Shown: piece by piece, positions 44,279 to 53,608 of the stretch
Layout of the letters: each line of letters starts with the position of its first letter
How positions within the stretch are numbered: the stretch's first letter is position 1
Source of the DNA: CAYTLW01 sp964438735
Lineage (GTDB): Bacteria; Myxococcota_A; UBA9042
Assembly (NCBI GenBank): GCA_964438735.1
Contig: CAYTLW010000018.1
Coordinates: 1-64,000 of the forward strand
Length of the DNA stretch: 64,000 nucleotides
Direction: 5' to 3'
Translations under genes and position numbers: made by a program
Notes under the pieces: generated by a model
What the model saw: the letters and a program-made list of their open reading frames with translations, nothing else
Database searches by the model: none
Told to the model about the DNA's origin: nothing

Positions 44279-46114
44279 ATGGCCCACGCGCCCGCAGTGC
44301 GCAACATCGGCATCATCGCCCACGTTGACCACGGCAAGACGACGCTGATCGACCAGATCCTCGCCCAATGCGGCGCGGTGCGACGGGGCGAAGTGGGCCG
44401 GGAGCAGCTGCTCGACTCCAATGACCTGGAGCGCGAGCGCGGCATCACGATCCTGTCCAAGAACACCGCGGTCGTGCACCGCGACGAGCTGATCAACATC
44501 GTCGATACGCCCGGCCACGCCGACTTCGGCGCCGAGGTGGAGCGCATCCTGCGCATGGTCGACTGCGTACTGCTCCTGGTGGACGCGGCCGAAGGGCCCA
44601 TGCCGCAGACGAGATTCGTTCTGCGCAAGTCCCTGGCCCTGGGCCTGCGGCCCATCGTGGTGATCAACAAGGTCGACCGCCCCGACGCCGACCTCGACCG
44701 CGTGCTGGACGCCGTCTTCGACCTCTTCATCGCCCTGGACGCCGACGAGGAGCAGTGTGAGTTCCCGGTCATCTACGCCAGCGGGCGGGACGGCTGGGCG
44801 GCGGCCGACCCGGAAGCTGAGCGCACCAACCTGGCACCACTGTTGGACCTGGTCCTGGAGCACGTGCCGCCGAGCGACTTCGATCTCGAGGGTCCGCTGC
44901 AGCTGCAGGTCGCGACCCTGGATCGCGACGACTTCATGGGCCGTATCGCCATCGGCCGCATCTACCGGGGCCGCATCGCGCGCGCCGACCGCCTGGTTCA
45001 TGTACGCAGCGATGGCAGCACGGCGCCGTTCCGGGTCAGCAAGTTGATGGGCTTTCGCGGCACCAGTCGAGTCGACATCGAGGAGGCCTTCGCCGGCGAC
45101 ATCGTGGCCCTGGCGGGCGTGGCGGAGGTCACCGTCGGCGAGAGCCTGTGCGCCGAGTCGCGCATCGATCCGCTGCCGGCCATCCCCATCGATCCACCGA
45201 CCCTGGCCATGGAGTTCATGGTCAACGACTCGCCCATGGCCGGCCGCGAGGGACGCTACGTCACCTCGCGCCACATCCGCGCCCGCCTGGCCCGCGAGCT
45301 CGAGCACAATGTCTCGTTGCGAGTCTCCGATACGGAGCGCCCCGAGGTGCTCGAAGTGGCCGGCCGCGGCACCCTGTCGCTGTCGATCCTGATCGAGACC
45401 ATGCGACGGGAAGGCTACGAGCTGCAGGTCTCTCAGCCGCGGGTCATCGAGCGCCGCGGCGAAAAAGGCGAGCGCCTGGAACCCTACGAGTCGGTCACCG
45501 TCGAATGCGGCGACCCCTTCAGCGGTTCGGTGATCGACAAACTGGCCCGACGTGGCGGCGAGCTGGTCGACATGCAGGTGGGCGGCGACGGCACCACGCG
45601 TCTGGAGCTGAGCGTGCCCGCCCGCGGACTGATCGGCTACCGCTCCGAATTCCTCACCGACACCCGAGGCAGCGGCGTGCTGCACCATATCTTCTCGCAC
45701 TACGGTCCGTGGCGGGGCGCCATCAACCTGCGCCGCACGGGCGTGATGGTGGCGCTGGAATCGGCCACCTCGACCGCCTACTCCCTGTTCAACCTGCAGG
45801 AGCGCGGCGTGATGCTGGTCGGCGCCGGCACAGAGGTCTACGGCGGCCAGCTGGTCGGCATCAACAGCCGTCCGGGCGACCTGGTGGTCAATCCCGGCAA
45901 GGGCAAGCAGCTGACCAACGTGCGCGCCGCCGGCTCGGACGACAAGCTGCTACTGACCCCGCATCGGGTCATGACGTTGGAAGAGAGCCTGGAGTTCGTC
46001 GACCGCAACGAGCTGGTCGAAGTCACGCCCAAGGCGATCCGGCTGCGCAAGCGAGAGCTGGATCACAACGTGCGGCGACGCCAGGACAAGCGCGCTAGCG
46101 CGGCTGCGGAGTAG
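44279..46114 (+). CDS. typA: Ribosome-associated GTPase TypA/BipA
   Basis: 611 aa, full length. G1 AHVDHGKTT, G2 region RERGITI, G3 VDTPGHADFG, G4 NKVDRPDAD; the EF-G-like domains and TypA-specific C-terminal domain (LFNLQERGVMLVGAG) follow. Translational GTPase needed for ribosome assembly under stress. Confidence 0.97.
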   Translation: MAHAPAVRNIGIIAHVDHGKTTLIDQILAQCGAVRRGEVGREQLLDSNDLERERGITILSKNTAVVHRDELINIVDTPGHADFGAEVERILRMVDCVLLLVDAAEGPMPQTRFVLRKSLALGLRPIVVINKVDRPDADLDRVLDAVFDLFIALDADEEQCEFPVIYASGRDGWAAADPEAERTNLAPLLDLVLEHVPPSDFDLEGPLQLQVATLDRDDFMGRIAIGRIYRGRIARADRLVHVRSDGSTAPFRVSKLMGFRGTSRVDIEEAFAGDIVALAGVAEVTVGESLCAESRIDPLPAIPIDPPTLAMEFMVNDSPMAGREGRYVTSRHIRARLARELEHNVSLRVSDTERPEVLEVAGRGTLSLSILIETMRREGYELQVSQPRVIERRGEKGERLEPYESVTVECGDPFSGSVIDKLARRGGELVDMQVGGDGTTRLELSVPARGLIGYRSEFLTDTRGSGVLHHIFSHYGPWRGAINLRRTGVMVALESATSTAYSLFNLQERGVMLVGAGTEVYGGQLVGINSRPGDLVVNPGKGKQLTNVRAAGSDDKLLLTPHRVMTLEESLEFVDRNELVEVTPKAIRLRKRELDHNVRRRQDKRASAAAE

Positions 46115-46178
46115 CCACCAAACGGCGGCGTGGCCGCGTGTTGCCAGCCAGTCAACCGGCTGTAATTGAAGGTGTTTT

Positions 46179-46204
46179 GCAAAAGTCCTCATGAGGACTT
46201 TTGC
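46179..46204. terminator. Perfect 26-bp palindrome, bidirectional terminator
   Basis: GCAAAAGTCCTCA is followed directly by its reverse complement TGAGGACTTTTGC. The stem has A/T tracts on both flanks and lies between the convergent typA and Bax-inhibitor genes. Confidence 0.75.
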
Positions 46205-46228
46205 GGTGCGGGTGCGGGTGCGGGTACG
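46205..46228. repeat. Hexamer tandem repeat (GGTGCG) after the terminator
   Basis: Three GGTGCG units and one GGTACG follow directly after the palindrome, in the short gap before the stop codon of the convergent gene. Confidence 0.7.
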
Positions 46229-46238
46229 GGATGGCGAT

Positions 46239-47024
46239 CTAGCGTCGATCGCCAAACAGCCGCAGCAGGAACAAGAACATATTGATGAAGTCGAGGTACA
46301 GGTTCAGCGCCCCGGCGATGGCCATCTGGCTGGCTTCGCGCGCGGTGCTGAAGCCGAGATAGCCAAGACGCTTGAACTTCTGCACGTCATAGGCGGTCAA
46401 GCCGGCAAAGAGCAACACGCCGATGACGCTCACCGCCCAGTCCAGGGCCGTCGAGGCCAGGAACATGTTCACCACCATGGCGATGATCAGAGCGATGACG
46501 CCCATCATCAGGAAGGAGCCCATGCCCGTCAGGTCGCGCTTGGTCGTCAGGCCGATGAAAGCCATGGCGCCGTAGGTGCCCGCCGTGATGAAGAAGACCC
46601 GCGCCACCGAAGTGGCCGTGTACATCGCCACCACCACGCCCAGGGTGAGCCCGTTCATGGCCGCGTAGAGCAGGAAGAGGACCGCCGCGGTGCGCGCTGA
46701 GAGCTTGTGCAGCGTGGCGCTCAGGCCGATGACCAGCACCAGCTCGCCGATGATCAGCGGCAGGAAGAGACCGGAAGCGAAGTTCCAGGCGGCCTCGCTG
46801 CTCATGACGTACCAGGCGACGACGCCCGACAGGCCCAGGCCTGCGGCCATCCAACCGAAGACGTGGTTCATGAAGATGCGCGCCATCTCCTTGCGCTGGC
46901 TTTCCTCGCCGGGTGCGACCACGGCATCGTCGCGTCCCCAGGCGGGCGCCACGGCGCCGGCGCGCTGCACGGCGGGTCCCCAGCCTCGGGTCCTGGGCTT
47001 GGGATCGGTGTGGATGTCGCTCAT
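46239..47024 (-). CDS. Bax inhibitor-1 / YccA family membrane protein
   Basis: 261 aa. A ~60-residue soluble N-terminus is followed by seven hydrophobic helices with the family late motif (LDWAVSVIGVLLFAGLTAYDVQ) and a final LNLYLDFINMFLFLLRLFG. Bacterial members (YbhL/YccA) affect calcium leak or FtsH proteolysis. No clear operon partner. Confidence 0.9.
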   Translation of the reverse strand: MSDIHTDPKPRTRGWGPAVQRAGAVAPAWGRDDAVVAPGEESQRKEMARIFMNHVFGWMAAGLGLSGVVAWYVMSSEAAWNFASGLFLPLIIGELVLVIGLSATLHKLSARTAAVLFLLYAAMNGLTLGVVVAMYTATSVARVFFITAGTYGAMAFIGLTTKRDLTGMGSFLMMGVIALIIAMVVNMFLASTALDWAVSVIGVLLFAGLTAYDVQKFKRLGYLGFSTAREASQMAIAGALNLYLDFINMFLFLLRLFGDRR

Positions 47025-47101
47025 GGTCTGCCTCCGCTGCCCGGTTCAGGGCACGCAGTTACACATTAGGTGGCGCTCGATGGCGGTCAAGATGGCGGTC
47101 G

Positions 47102-48181
47102 CTAGCGCCCGCCTTTCAGCGCCGCGGGTCGCATGGCGAAGCGGGCGGCCACGTCGGGTTTGACGACGCCGGCGCGGGCCATCTCGACCAGGGACTGGTC
47201 CACGGTCTGCATACCCAGCGCGCGGGTGTGCATCACGTCGTAGAGCGCTGCTGGATCGCTGCCCTCGCAGAGGATGCGATAGCTGTGCTCGTTGGCCATC
47301 AGCACTTCGACCGCGGGGAAGCGACTCTGGCCATCGGCGCCCGGCACCAGCCGCTGCGAGCAGGCGCCGATGAGCACGGAGGCCAGGCGTTGACGGGCCA
47401 CGGCGGCTGCCGGACCGGTCTCCATGGCCATCAGGCGGCGCAGGGCGCGGGCGATGTCGGAGGCCTCGATGCAGGCGAAGACCAGGACACCGGACTCGGC
47501 GGCACCCAAGGCCAGCGACAGCGTCTCGGAATCGGGCACCCGGGCCAGGGCGATGACGTCCACATCCTGGCGCAACGCGCCGCGCAGGCCGGCCGGCCAG
47601 GAGGGCGTATCCAGGCCCACCTCGCGCTGGCAGATGAAGGCCAGCTTGTCCTCCAGCTGCGTCTCGATGGGACGCTCCAGGGTGACCACGTGGCGTGGCC
47701 CACCGGCGGAGGTGTTGATGGTATCGATGACCGCCATCAAGGTCGTGGTGACACCGCTGCCCGGGGCCCCGCAGAGCAACACCAGGCCGTCGCGGGCAGC
47801 GCAGAAGCCAGCCATGGCCGCCGGCAGGCGCAGGTCGCGGAGCGTCACCACCCGGCTGGAGAGCACCCGCACGGCGATCGCCACGCTCTGCCGTTGCCGA
47901 TAGAGGTGGACGCGAAAACGACCGGTGCCGACGATGGCGTAGATGCAGCTGACCTCGGCGCCGCTGCTGAATGCCTTGGCCTGGTTCGGTGACAGCACCG
48001 CCTGGGCGATCTCGGCCAGCTCTCCGTCGATGAATGGCGTCTCTTCGCGCCGATTGATCAGCGTACCGGCGCGCCGATAGATGGGGCGCTGGCCGGACTT
48101 GAGGTGCACATCTGAGATCTGGCGGTCTGCGGCAAAACGCAGGATCTTTTCGAAGCGGCCGCTGGCGTCTGGGAAGGGCAT
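47102..48181 (-). CDS. PilT-family protein lacking ATPase residues
   Basis: 359 aa, co-linear with PilT: N-terminal PAS-like domain (SDVHLKSGQRPIYRRAG), then a RecA-like core with recognisable QREVGLDT and late ASVLIGACSQRLV. However, the Walker A reads GAPGSGVTT (138-146), with Val in place of the invariant Lys; the Walker B GEMRD position reads ARVPD (213-217), losing the Glu; and the His box TLHT reads CIEA (237-240). It is therefore very unlikely to hydrolyse ATP. It starts 4 bases after the PEGA-like gene. May be a regulatory or structural relative of pilus retraction motors. Confidence 0.85.
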   Translation of the reverse strand: MPFPDASGRFEKILRFAADRQISDVHLKSGQRPIYRRAGTLINRREETPFIDGELAEIAQAVLSPNQAKAFSSGAEVSCIYAIVGTGRFRVHLYRQRQSVAIAVRVLSSRVVTLRDLRLPAAMAGFCAARDGLVLLCGAPGSGVTTTLMAVIDTINTSAGGPRHVVTLERPIETQLEDKLAFICQREVGLDTPSWPAGLRGALRQDVDVIALARVPDSETLSLALGAAESGVLVFACIEASDIARALRRLMAMETGPAAAVARQRLASVLIGACSQRLVPGADGQSRFPAVEVLMANEHSYRILCEGSDPAALYDVMHTRALGMQTVDQSLVEMARAGVVKPDVAARFAMRPAALKGGR

Positions 48182-48185
48182 CGCG

Positions 48186-48653
48186 CTATTTCTTCTTGCC
48201 GCGCTTCTTCTTGCTCGGCGCCTTTTCGTCCTTGGCGGGCGCCTTGGCGACCTTCTTGAACTTCGGTCGGAAGACCTGCTGGTAGACCAGGATCCGGGCC
48301 CCGTCTCGACGGACGCGCTTGCGCTTGAACTTGGTCGCGTCGATCTCGAGCGTGATCGGCGTGTAGCCTTCCTGGCGCACCTGCACGACGACGGTGTGGT
48401 CGCGATCGCGGGCCAGGCCGAAGATGTGCAACGTCTTCTGGCGATCGATGTAGGTGTGGTTTTCCCAGGTGGAGCGACCGTTGACGGTGAACTTCACGAA
48501 CTGGAACTTGGTCTTGATCATCACCTCGCCGGGCACGTGGTCGTCACTCTCGGCCTGGGCGGTGGCCGGGCTGAAGGCGAAGGTGAAGGCGGCGACAGCG
48601 GCCAGGACCAGGACGACGCCCCGGCTCGCGGGCAGATGTGTGGCGTGTTTCAT
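48186..48653 (-). CDS. Secreted PEGA-like protein with Lys-rich tail
   Basis: 155 aa. Sec signal ending around TAQAE. A single beta-sandwich resembling PEGA repeats (VKFTVNGRSTWENHTYI, then LARDRDHTVVVQVRQEGY) is followed by a Lys/Pro-rich C-terminus ending KKKRGKKK. Coupled to the PilT-like pseudo-ATPase gene downstream. Role unknown. Confidence 0.65.
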   Translation of the reverse strand: MKHATHLPASRGVVLVLAAVAAFTFAFSPATAQAESDDHVPGEVMIKTKFQFVKFTVNGRSTWENHTYIDRQKTLHIFGLARDRDHTVVVQVRQEGYTPITLEIDATKFKRKRVRRDGARILVYQQVFRPKFKKVAKAPAKDEKAPSKKKRGKKK

Positions 48654-48728
48654 CGATATTCTCCTGGAGGCCTTCGAGGGGTTGAAGGTGGCCTCCGCGC
48701 GAACATCACGACGCTCGATGACGGCTGG

Positions 48729-49421
48729 CTATTCGCCACCGCTTTCGAGCGCCTGCTCCAGTCGGGCGACCCGTTCGCTGAGGGCGCCCAACTCCTGCCG
48801 CAAGGCGACGACCTCGCGCTCGGCATGGGAGCTGTGGGTAAGGGCCGAGACCACCAGACGGACCCGCTCGTCGATCCGCTGCTGGATGTCATCGTAGGCC
48901 TTTTGGGTTTGTCGGACCAGGGCCGGTGCGCGCTGGGGGCGATCGTCTTCGGAGTCAGCTTCCTCTGCATCAGCCGGCGCTTCCACGGCTTCGGTTGCGG
49001 TCGACTGCTCGGCCGTCTGGTCGCCGTCCGCCTCTTCGTCGGACGGGTCCTGCTTCTTCTGCAGCAGGTGCTCCACCGTCTTTTCGGCCTCAGTCTTCCA
49101 TTTGCCCACCGTGCGCTCGGCGTCCGTGCGCACCTTGACCACGGGCTCGGCGATGTGCTGCTGCAGGAAGTCCCCGCCGGTGGCGATGAGGTCGCGCAGA
49201 CCGGTCAAGGAGACGCTGCCTCGTTCGCGCCGCTCGCTGTCGAGCAAAGCCTGGGTCAGCGTGACCTCGGTCAGGTCATCCTTGGTCTTGTTGTCGATCA
49301 CCTTGACGTCTTCACCGGCCCGGACGAGCTCGGCCACCTCGGTCAATGTCACGTAGCGGGATCGCTCCGTGTCGTACATTTTGCGGTTGGCGTAGCGCTT
49401 GATCAGCCGTCGAGAAGTCAT
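48729..49421 (-). CDS. PhaR-type polyhydroxyalkanoate regulator with acidic C-terminus
   Basis: 230 aa. Start at ATG 49421. The first ~60 residues are the PHB_acc_N DNA-binding domain (LIKRYANRKMYDTERSRYVTL). A long acidic and helical region with heptad-like repeats follows and ends in a coiled coil. PhaR proteins repress phasin and PHA genes; no PHA synthase or phasin is in the window. Confidence 0.85.
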   Translation of the reverse strand: MTSRRLIKRYANRKMYDTERSRYVTLTEVAELVRAGEDVKVIDNKTKDDLTEVTLTQALLDSERRERGSVSLTGLRDLIATGGDFLQQHIAEPVVKVRTDAERTVGKWKTEAEKTVEHLLQKKQDPSDEEADGDQTAEQSTATEAVEAPADAEEADSEDDRPQRAPALVRQTQKAYDDIQQRIDERVRLVVSALTHSSHAEREVVALRQELGALSERVARLEQALESGGE

Positions 49422-49533
49422 GTCGATCCGGGAGCAGTCGGCGGAGCGGCGTCGGATTGTGGCAGAATGACGCAGAGCGTCAACAGGGAATCCTGCCAGT
49501 CCGGCGCGCTGGATTCCGCGCCGCCAGATGGGG

Positions 49534-50103
49534 TCAGGGCACGCCGAGACGAAGCACCCGTTCACAGGCCAGCTCCCCCGGCTCTGGCGAAGCGATGACC
49601 AGGGTGCCGGCGTAATCGGCCAGGGCGGCGGCTACCTGGACCACACCCTCGCCATCCAACTCGGCCAGCGGCTCGTCGAGCAGCAGCAGGTCGGGCCGCA
49701 CCGCCAGCGCCCGGGCGATGGCGACGCGTCGACGCTCACCGCCCGATAACGTGGCCGCCGGACGCAGGGCCAGGTGGTCTGCGCCCAGCGCGGACAGCCA
49801 CTGAGCCGCGTCTTCGACCGGGCGGCCACCGGCGCGCAGGGCCAACTGCACGTTGTGCAAGGCGCTGCCGACGAAGAGATAGGGACGCTGATGAACCAGG
49901 ACGGCGCGGCCAGGCGGCGGCAGGCCGTCGAGCTCGCCCACGGTGGGCGCCTGCAGACCGGCCAGGACCCGCAACAGGGTGGACTTGCCGCTGCCATTGG
50001 CACCGCAGACGGCGACGCGTTCGCCAGGGACGAGCTTCAACTCGGCCAGGTCCAACGCCACGACCTGGCCAAAACGCACCTGCAGCCCGCGGATCCGGGT
50101 CAT
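49534..50103 (-). CDS. tupC: Tungstate ABC transporter ATP-binding protein
   Basis: 189 aa, short for an ABC ATPase but complete: Walker A GANGSGKST, signature LSGGERRR, Walker B LLLLDEPLAELD. The usual late regulatory region is missing. Start overlaps the permease stop by 4 bases. Confidence 0.85.
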   Translation of the reverse strand: MTRIRGLQVRFGQVVALDLAELKLVPGERVAVCGANGSGKSTLLRVLAGLQAPTVGELDGLPPPGRAVLVHQRPYLFVGSALHNVQLALRAGGRPVEDAAQWLSALGADHLALRPAATLSGGERRRVAIARALAVRPDLLLLDEPLAELDGEGVVQVAAALADYAGTLVIASPEPGELACERVLRLGVP

Positions 50104-50795
50104 GGGCGCTCCTCGGCCAGCAGCCGTCGAGCGAGCACCGTGGCCACGACGGCCAGGCCGACCAGCAGGATACCCGGCGCCAGGGCGCGGCCGAACTCGC
50201 CGCGACTCAACTCCAGGGCGATGGTGCCGGGCAGCGTGCGCGTGGCCAAAGCGAGGTTGCCGCCGACGGTGATGGCGATGCCGAGCTCGGTGACGCAGCG
50301 CCCAAACGTGGCCAACAGGGCGGCGGCCAGCGCGGCGCGAACCTCGCCCAGGACCACCACAACCACCAACCGTCGATTGGCGCCGAGCGTCTTCAAGGTC
50401 TCCAGCACCCTGGAGTCCAGACCGGCGACCGCCCCGTGCACCAGGCTGGCCAGCAGGGGCAGGGCCAGCAGGGTCTCGCCGATAATGATGGCGCTGGCGC
50501 TGTAGAGCAGGTCCAGGTCACCCAGCGGCCCGCGCCGGGACAAGAGGCCGTAGACCAACAATCCCAGCGCAACGGTGGGGACCGACATGGCGACCCGCAA
50601 GCAGAAGACCTGCGCCCGGTAACCACGGGGCCGGAACAGGGCCAGCGCTGCGCCCCAGGGAATGGCGACCACCGCCGCCAGGCCGATGGCCAGCAAACTG
50701 CAGCCCAGGGAGACCCACACCGCGTGCCAGATCCCAAAATCGCCGCTGGCGATCAGGTGCAGCGCCTCGGCCAGGCCGTCGAGCAGCATCTCCAT
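50100..50795 (-). CDS. tupB: Tungstate ABC transporter permease
   Basis: 231 aa from the ATG at 50795. About six membrane helices with the permease EAA-like loop (LETLKTLGANRRLVVVVVLGEVR). Between tupA and tupC in a compact operon. Confidence 0.85.
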   Translation of the reverse strand: MEMLLDGLAEALHLIASGDFGIWHAVWVSLGCSLLAIGLAAVVAIPWGAALALFRPRGYRAQVFCLRVAMSVPTVALGLLVYGLLSRRGPLGDLDLLYSASAIIIGETLLALPLLASLVHGAVAGLDSRVLETLKTLGANRRLVVVVVLGEVRAALAAALLATFGRCVTELGIAITVGGNLALATRTLPGTIALELSRGEFGRALAPGILLVGLAVVATVLARRLLAEERP

Positions 50796-50809
50796 GGCGC
50801 CGGTGGCTC

Positions 50810-51625
50810 CTACGGTGGGGTTGCGGGATGAAAGAGGATCTGACCATCGACCTTGAACGCACCGATGCGGCGTTGCCCGGCAGCGGAGGTCAGCCAGTCG
50901 ACCAGCCTGCGGACATCGACGCCGGCGGGCGTGTTCTCCGCCGCGACCGGGATGATGCCGTAGTGGTTGCGCAGCCCGGCATCTCCCTGGACCAGGATCT
51001 CGAGCTCCAGTCGCGCCTTGAAGGCCAGCCAGGTGCCGCGATCGGCCAGCACGTAGGCGCGCTTGTTGTCGGCCAGCAGCAGACAACCGCCCATCCCCTG
51101 ACCCGCCTCCAGGTAGAAGGACTCGCCCTTGGGCGGCCCATCGACCGCCGCCCAGAGCGCCAGCTCCCGGATGTGGGTGCCCGAGTCATCGCCCCGGGAC
51201 ACAAAGGCGGCCCGCGCGGTGCGGATGCTCGCGAAGGCGGCGGTCACATCGGTCTGCCCACGAATTCCGGCCGGGTCTGTCGCCGGGCCGAGCAGTACGA
51301 AGTCGTTGAACATGACGTCACGACGAAAGGCGCCGTGACCGGCGGCCACAAAGGCGTCTTCCCGTTGACGGGCATGCACCAGCAGTACATCCGCATCGCC
51401 GCGACGCCCCAGGGCCAGGGCCTGACCGGTGCCCACGGCGATGACGTCCACCTGGATGCCGCTCTCCTGTTGAAAGGCCCCCATCAGGTCGCCAAGCAAA
51501 CCCGAGTTGTCGGTGCTGGTGGTGGTGGCGAGGCGAATGCGGCGGGTCTTGTCGCACGCGGACAGGGCGAGGAGGGCCGCGAGGGCGAGCAAGAGGAGCG
51601 AGGAGGTGGTCACGCGGCGTGGCAT
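50810..51625 (-). CDS. tupA: Tungstate-binding lipoprotein
   Basis: 271 aa from the ATG at 51625. Lipobox LSAC. TupA family signature LATTTSTDNSGLL, then VIAVGTGQALALGRRGDADVLLVHA and MFNDFVLLGP. Captures tungstate (possibly molybdate) in the periplasm. Divergent from the UbiA gene across 102 bases. Confidence 0.9.
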   Translation of the reverse strand: MPRRVTTSSLLLLALAALLALSACDKTRRIRLATTTSTDNSGLLGDLMGAFQQESGIQVDVIAVGTGQALALGRRGDADVLLVHARQREDAFVAAGHGAFRRDVMFNDFVLLGPATDPAGIRGQTDVTAAFASIRTARAAFVSRGDDSGTHIRELALWAAVDGPPKGESFYLEAGQGMGGCLLLADNKRAYVLADRGTWLAFKARLELEILVQGDAGLRNHYGIIPVAAENTPAGVDVRRLVDWLTSAAGQRRIGAFKVDGQILFHPATPP

Positions 51626-51727
51626 TGGCGATTGGTAGCCTGAGTGACGTTTGGGAGCAAGGGCACGTTTGGCGGCTGGCGGGCCTCCAGGCCATCGGCC
51701 ATACTGCCCGCCGGGGGGCAGTTGGCG

Positions 51728-52591
51728 ATGGCGGAACCGGTGCAGCAGACGCGATCCAGGACCAACTGGAACGTCGCGTTGCGGGCGCTGCGGCCTGGCC
51801 AGTGGCGGCACTTCCTGGCGCTGCCGCTGGCGGGCCAGGGCACGCTCCTGCTGACAGACACCGGCTCCGCGTTTGGCGCCGCCGCTGCAGGCGCGCTGGT
51901 CGCTGCGGGTTGCCTGGCCTGGGCCTACGGGCTCAACGCCATCACCGACCGGGAGCAGGATCGCTCATCGGCCAAGAACCCGTTGGTGGGCATCGCACCG
52001 GGCGCCGAACTCTCTGGCCTGCTGTTGTTCATCGCGGTGCTGGCCATCGCGCTCGCCGCGCACCTGGGCGGCTGGACCCTGAGCGCTGCGCTGGTCTCCT
52101 TGAGCGCAGGTTCGATCTACAGCGCGGGGCCGCGTCTCAAGGCGCTGCCGGGCCTGGGCACGGGGATCAACGCGCTCATCTTCGCCCCTTTGCCGCTGAT
52201 GGGCGCTCCCTTCACCGCCTGGTCCTGGCCACCGCTGGCGGCGCTGGTGGCCGTCTTCGTCGCCCTGCTCTGCCACAATCAGCTCCTGCATGAGCTGGCC
52301 GACGCCGGTGAAGACACCGCCGCAGCCGTACACACCACCGCCGCCCGGCTGGGCGCCAGCGCCGCCGCAGTGCTGGGCGCGCTCCTGGCCGTCGCCGCCG
52401 CCCTTGTGGCGTGTCCGGGCCAATCCATGGCTGTTGCAGGGGTCGCCATCGCGGGGCTGGTGATCAGCAGCGTCTGGCTCTTCCGTGCCCGTTCCGGCGA
52501 CCCTGTGACGTTGCGTCGAAGCCATCGGTGGCTGGCGATGGCTTGCGGCGTGTCGCTGGAGATCGCCGCCCTCTTCGGGAGCGCAGGATGA
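51728..52591 (+). CDS. UbiA-family prenyltransferase
   Basis: 287 aa from the ATG at 51728 (GGGGGG about 10 bases upstream). Aspartate motif 1 is NAITDREQD; motif 2 is DAGEDTAAAVHTTAARLG; about eight membrane helices. It would attach a polyprenyl chain to an aromatic or other acceptor. The next gene overlaps by ATGA and encodes a radical SAM enzyme, so both likely work in one pathway. Confidence 0.85.
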   Translation: MAEPVQQTRSRTNWNVALRALRPGQWRHFLALPLAGQGTLLLTDTGSAFGAAAAGALVAAGCLAWAYGLNAITDREQDRSSAKNPLVGIAPGAELSGLLLFIAVLAIALAAHLGGWTLSAALVSLSAGSIYSAGPRLKALPGLGTGINALIFAPLPLMGAPFTAWSWPPLAALVAVFVALLCHNQLLHELADAGEDTAAAVHTTAARLGASAAAVLGALLAVAAALVACPGQSMAVAGVAIAGLVISSVWLFRARSGDPVTLRRSHRWLAMACGVSLEIAALFGSAG

Positions 52592-53601
52592 GCGGCCGAG
52601 CACGGGCGGCACGGGACACGCTCAGCCGCGGACTGCGCATCGCCTCGACCCTGGCCAGCGGCCGACCGACGCCGCTGTCCATCACCTTCATCCTCACCCA
52701 TCGCTGCAACCTGCGTTGCCAGTACTGCGACGTGCCTGCGGCCGCCGACCTGGAGATGGACACCGCGGCCTTTGAGCGCGCCATCGACCAGCTGCTGGCC
52801 GCCGGCATGGTGCGGGCCAGCTTCAGCGGCGGCGAGGCGTTGTTGCGCGACGACGCGCCGGCGCTCCTCGCCAGGGCCCACGCCGGCGGGGCGATGACGT
52901 CGCTCAATACCAATGGCTGGCTGGCCGACGGGCAGTTGGAGGCGTTGGCGCCGGTCCTGGACCAGTTGATGGTCTCCATGGACGGCCCGGCCGCGATTCA
53001 TGACCGGGTACGCGGCAAGGCAGGCGGTCATGCTCGCGCCCTGCAGACCCTGATTCAGGGCCGCGAGCTGGGCATCGCCACCTCCTCCATCGCCGTGCTC
53101 GGTCCCTGGAACGTCGACCACCTGGACGAGATCCTGCAAAGCGCCGCCGAACACGGCTACTGGGCCTACGTGCAGCCGGCTATGGTCAGCTGCTTCGATG
53201 GTCGCAAGGGGCTGCAGCCGGCGCTGTCAAACGCGGCGCTGGCAGGCATCGCCGATCGACTTGATCTGGCCCGAAGACAGGGCCTGCCCGTGGGGGCGTC
53301 TCCCGGGTTCGTCGACCTGCTACGCCGTGCACCCGTATTCGGCGATTGCAGTCGGTGCCAGGCCGGTCGCCGCTTCGCTACGGTGATGCCAGAGGGCCAC
53401 ATCGTGCCCTGCCACCTGCAGACCGCTATCGGCGGCTGGCCCGACGGTCGCGAGCAGGGCTTCGACGTCGCGTTCCAGCAACTGGCCGCGCCGCTGCAAG
53501 GACCCGGCTGCGCCATCGCGCCCTACCAGGAGGCGGACATGGTGCTTCGCCTGGAGCCGCGGGCGGTGGGGGCGGCGTTGATGCGTCTTCGCGGTGTTTG
53601 A
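52588..53601 (+). CDS. Radical SAM enzyme with SPASM-like C-terminus
   Basis: 337 aa. The [4Fe-4S] motif CNLRCQYC lies near residue 40, followed by the SAM-binding SFSGGEALLR. The C-terminus has DCSRCQAG and then PCHLQ and a final Cys, a SPASM-like set for an extra cluster. SPASM enzymes mature peptides or cofactors. ATGA-coupled to the UbiA gene; divergent from tungstate uptake genes. Substrate unknown. Confidence 0.85.
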   Translation: MSGRARAARDTLSRGLRIASTLASGRPTPLSITFILTHRCNLRCQYCDVPAAADLEMDTAAFERAIDQLLAAGMVRASFSGGEALLRDDAPALLARAHAGGAMTSLNTNGWLADGQLEALAPVLDQLMVSMDGPAAIHDRVRGKAGGHARALQTLIQGRELGIATSSIAVLGPWNVDHLDEILQSAAEHGYWAYVQPAMVSCFDGRKGLQPALSNAALAGIADRLDLARRQGLPVGASPGFVDLLRRAPVFGDCSRCQAGRRFATVMPEGHIVPCHLQTAIGGWPDGREQGFDVAFQQLAAPLQGPGCAIAPYQEADMVLRLEPRAVGAALMRLRGV

Positions 53602-53608
53602 CGATTCT

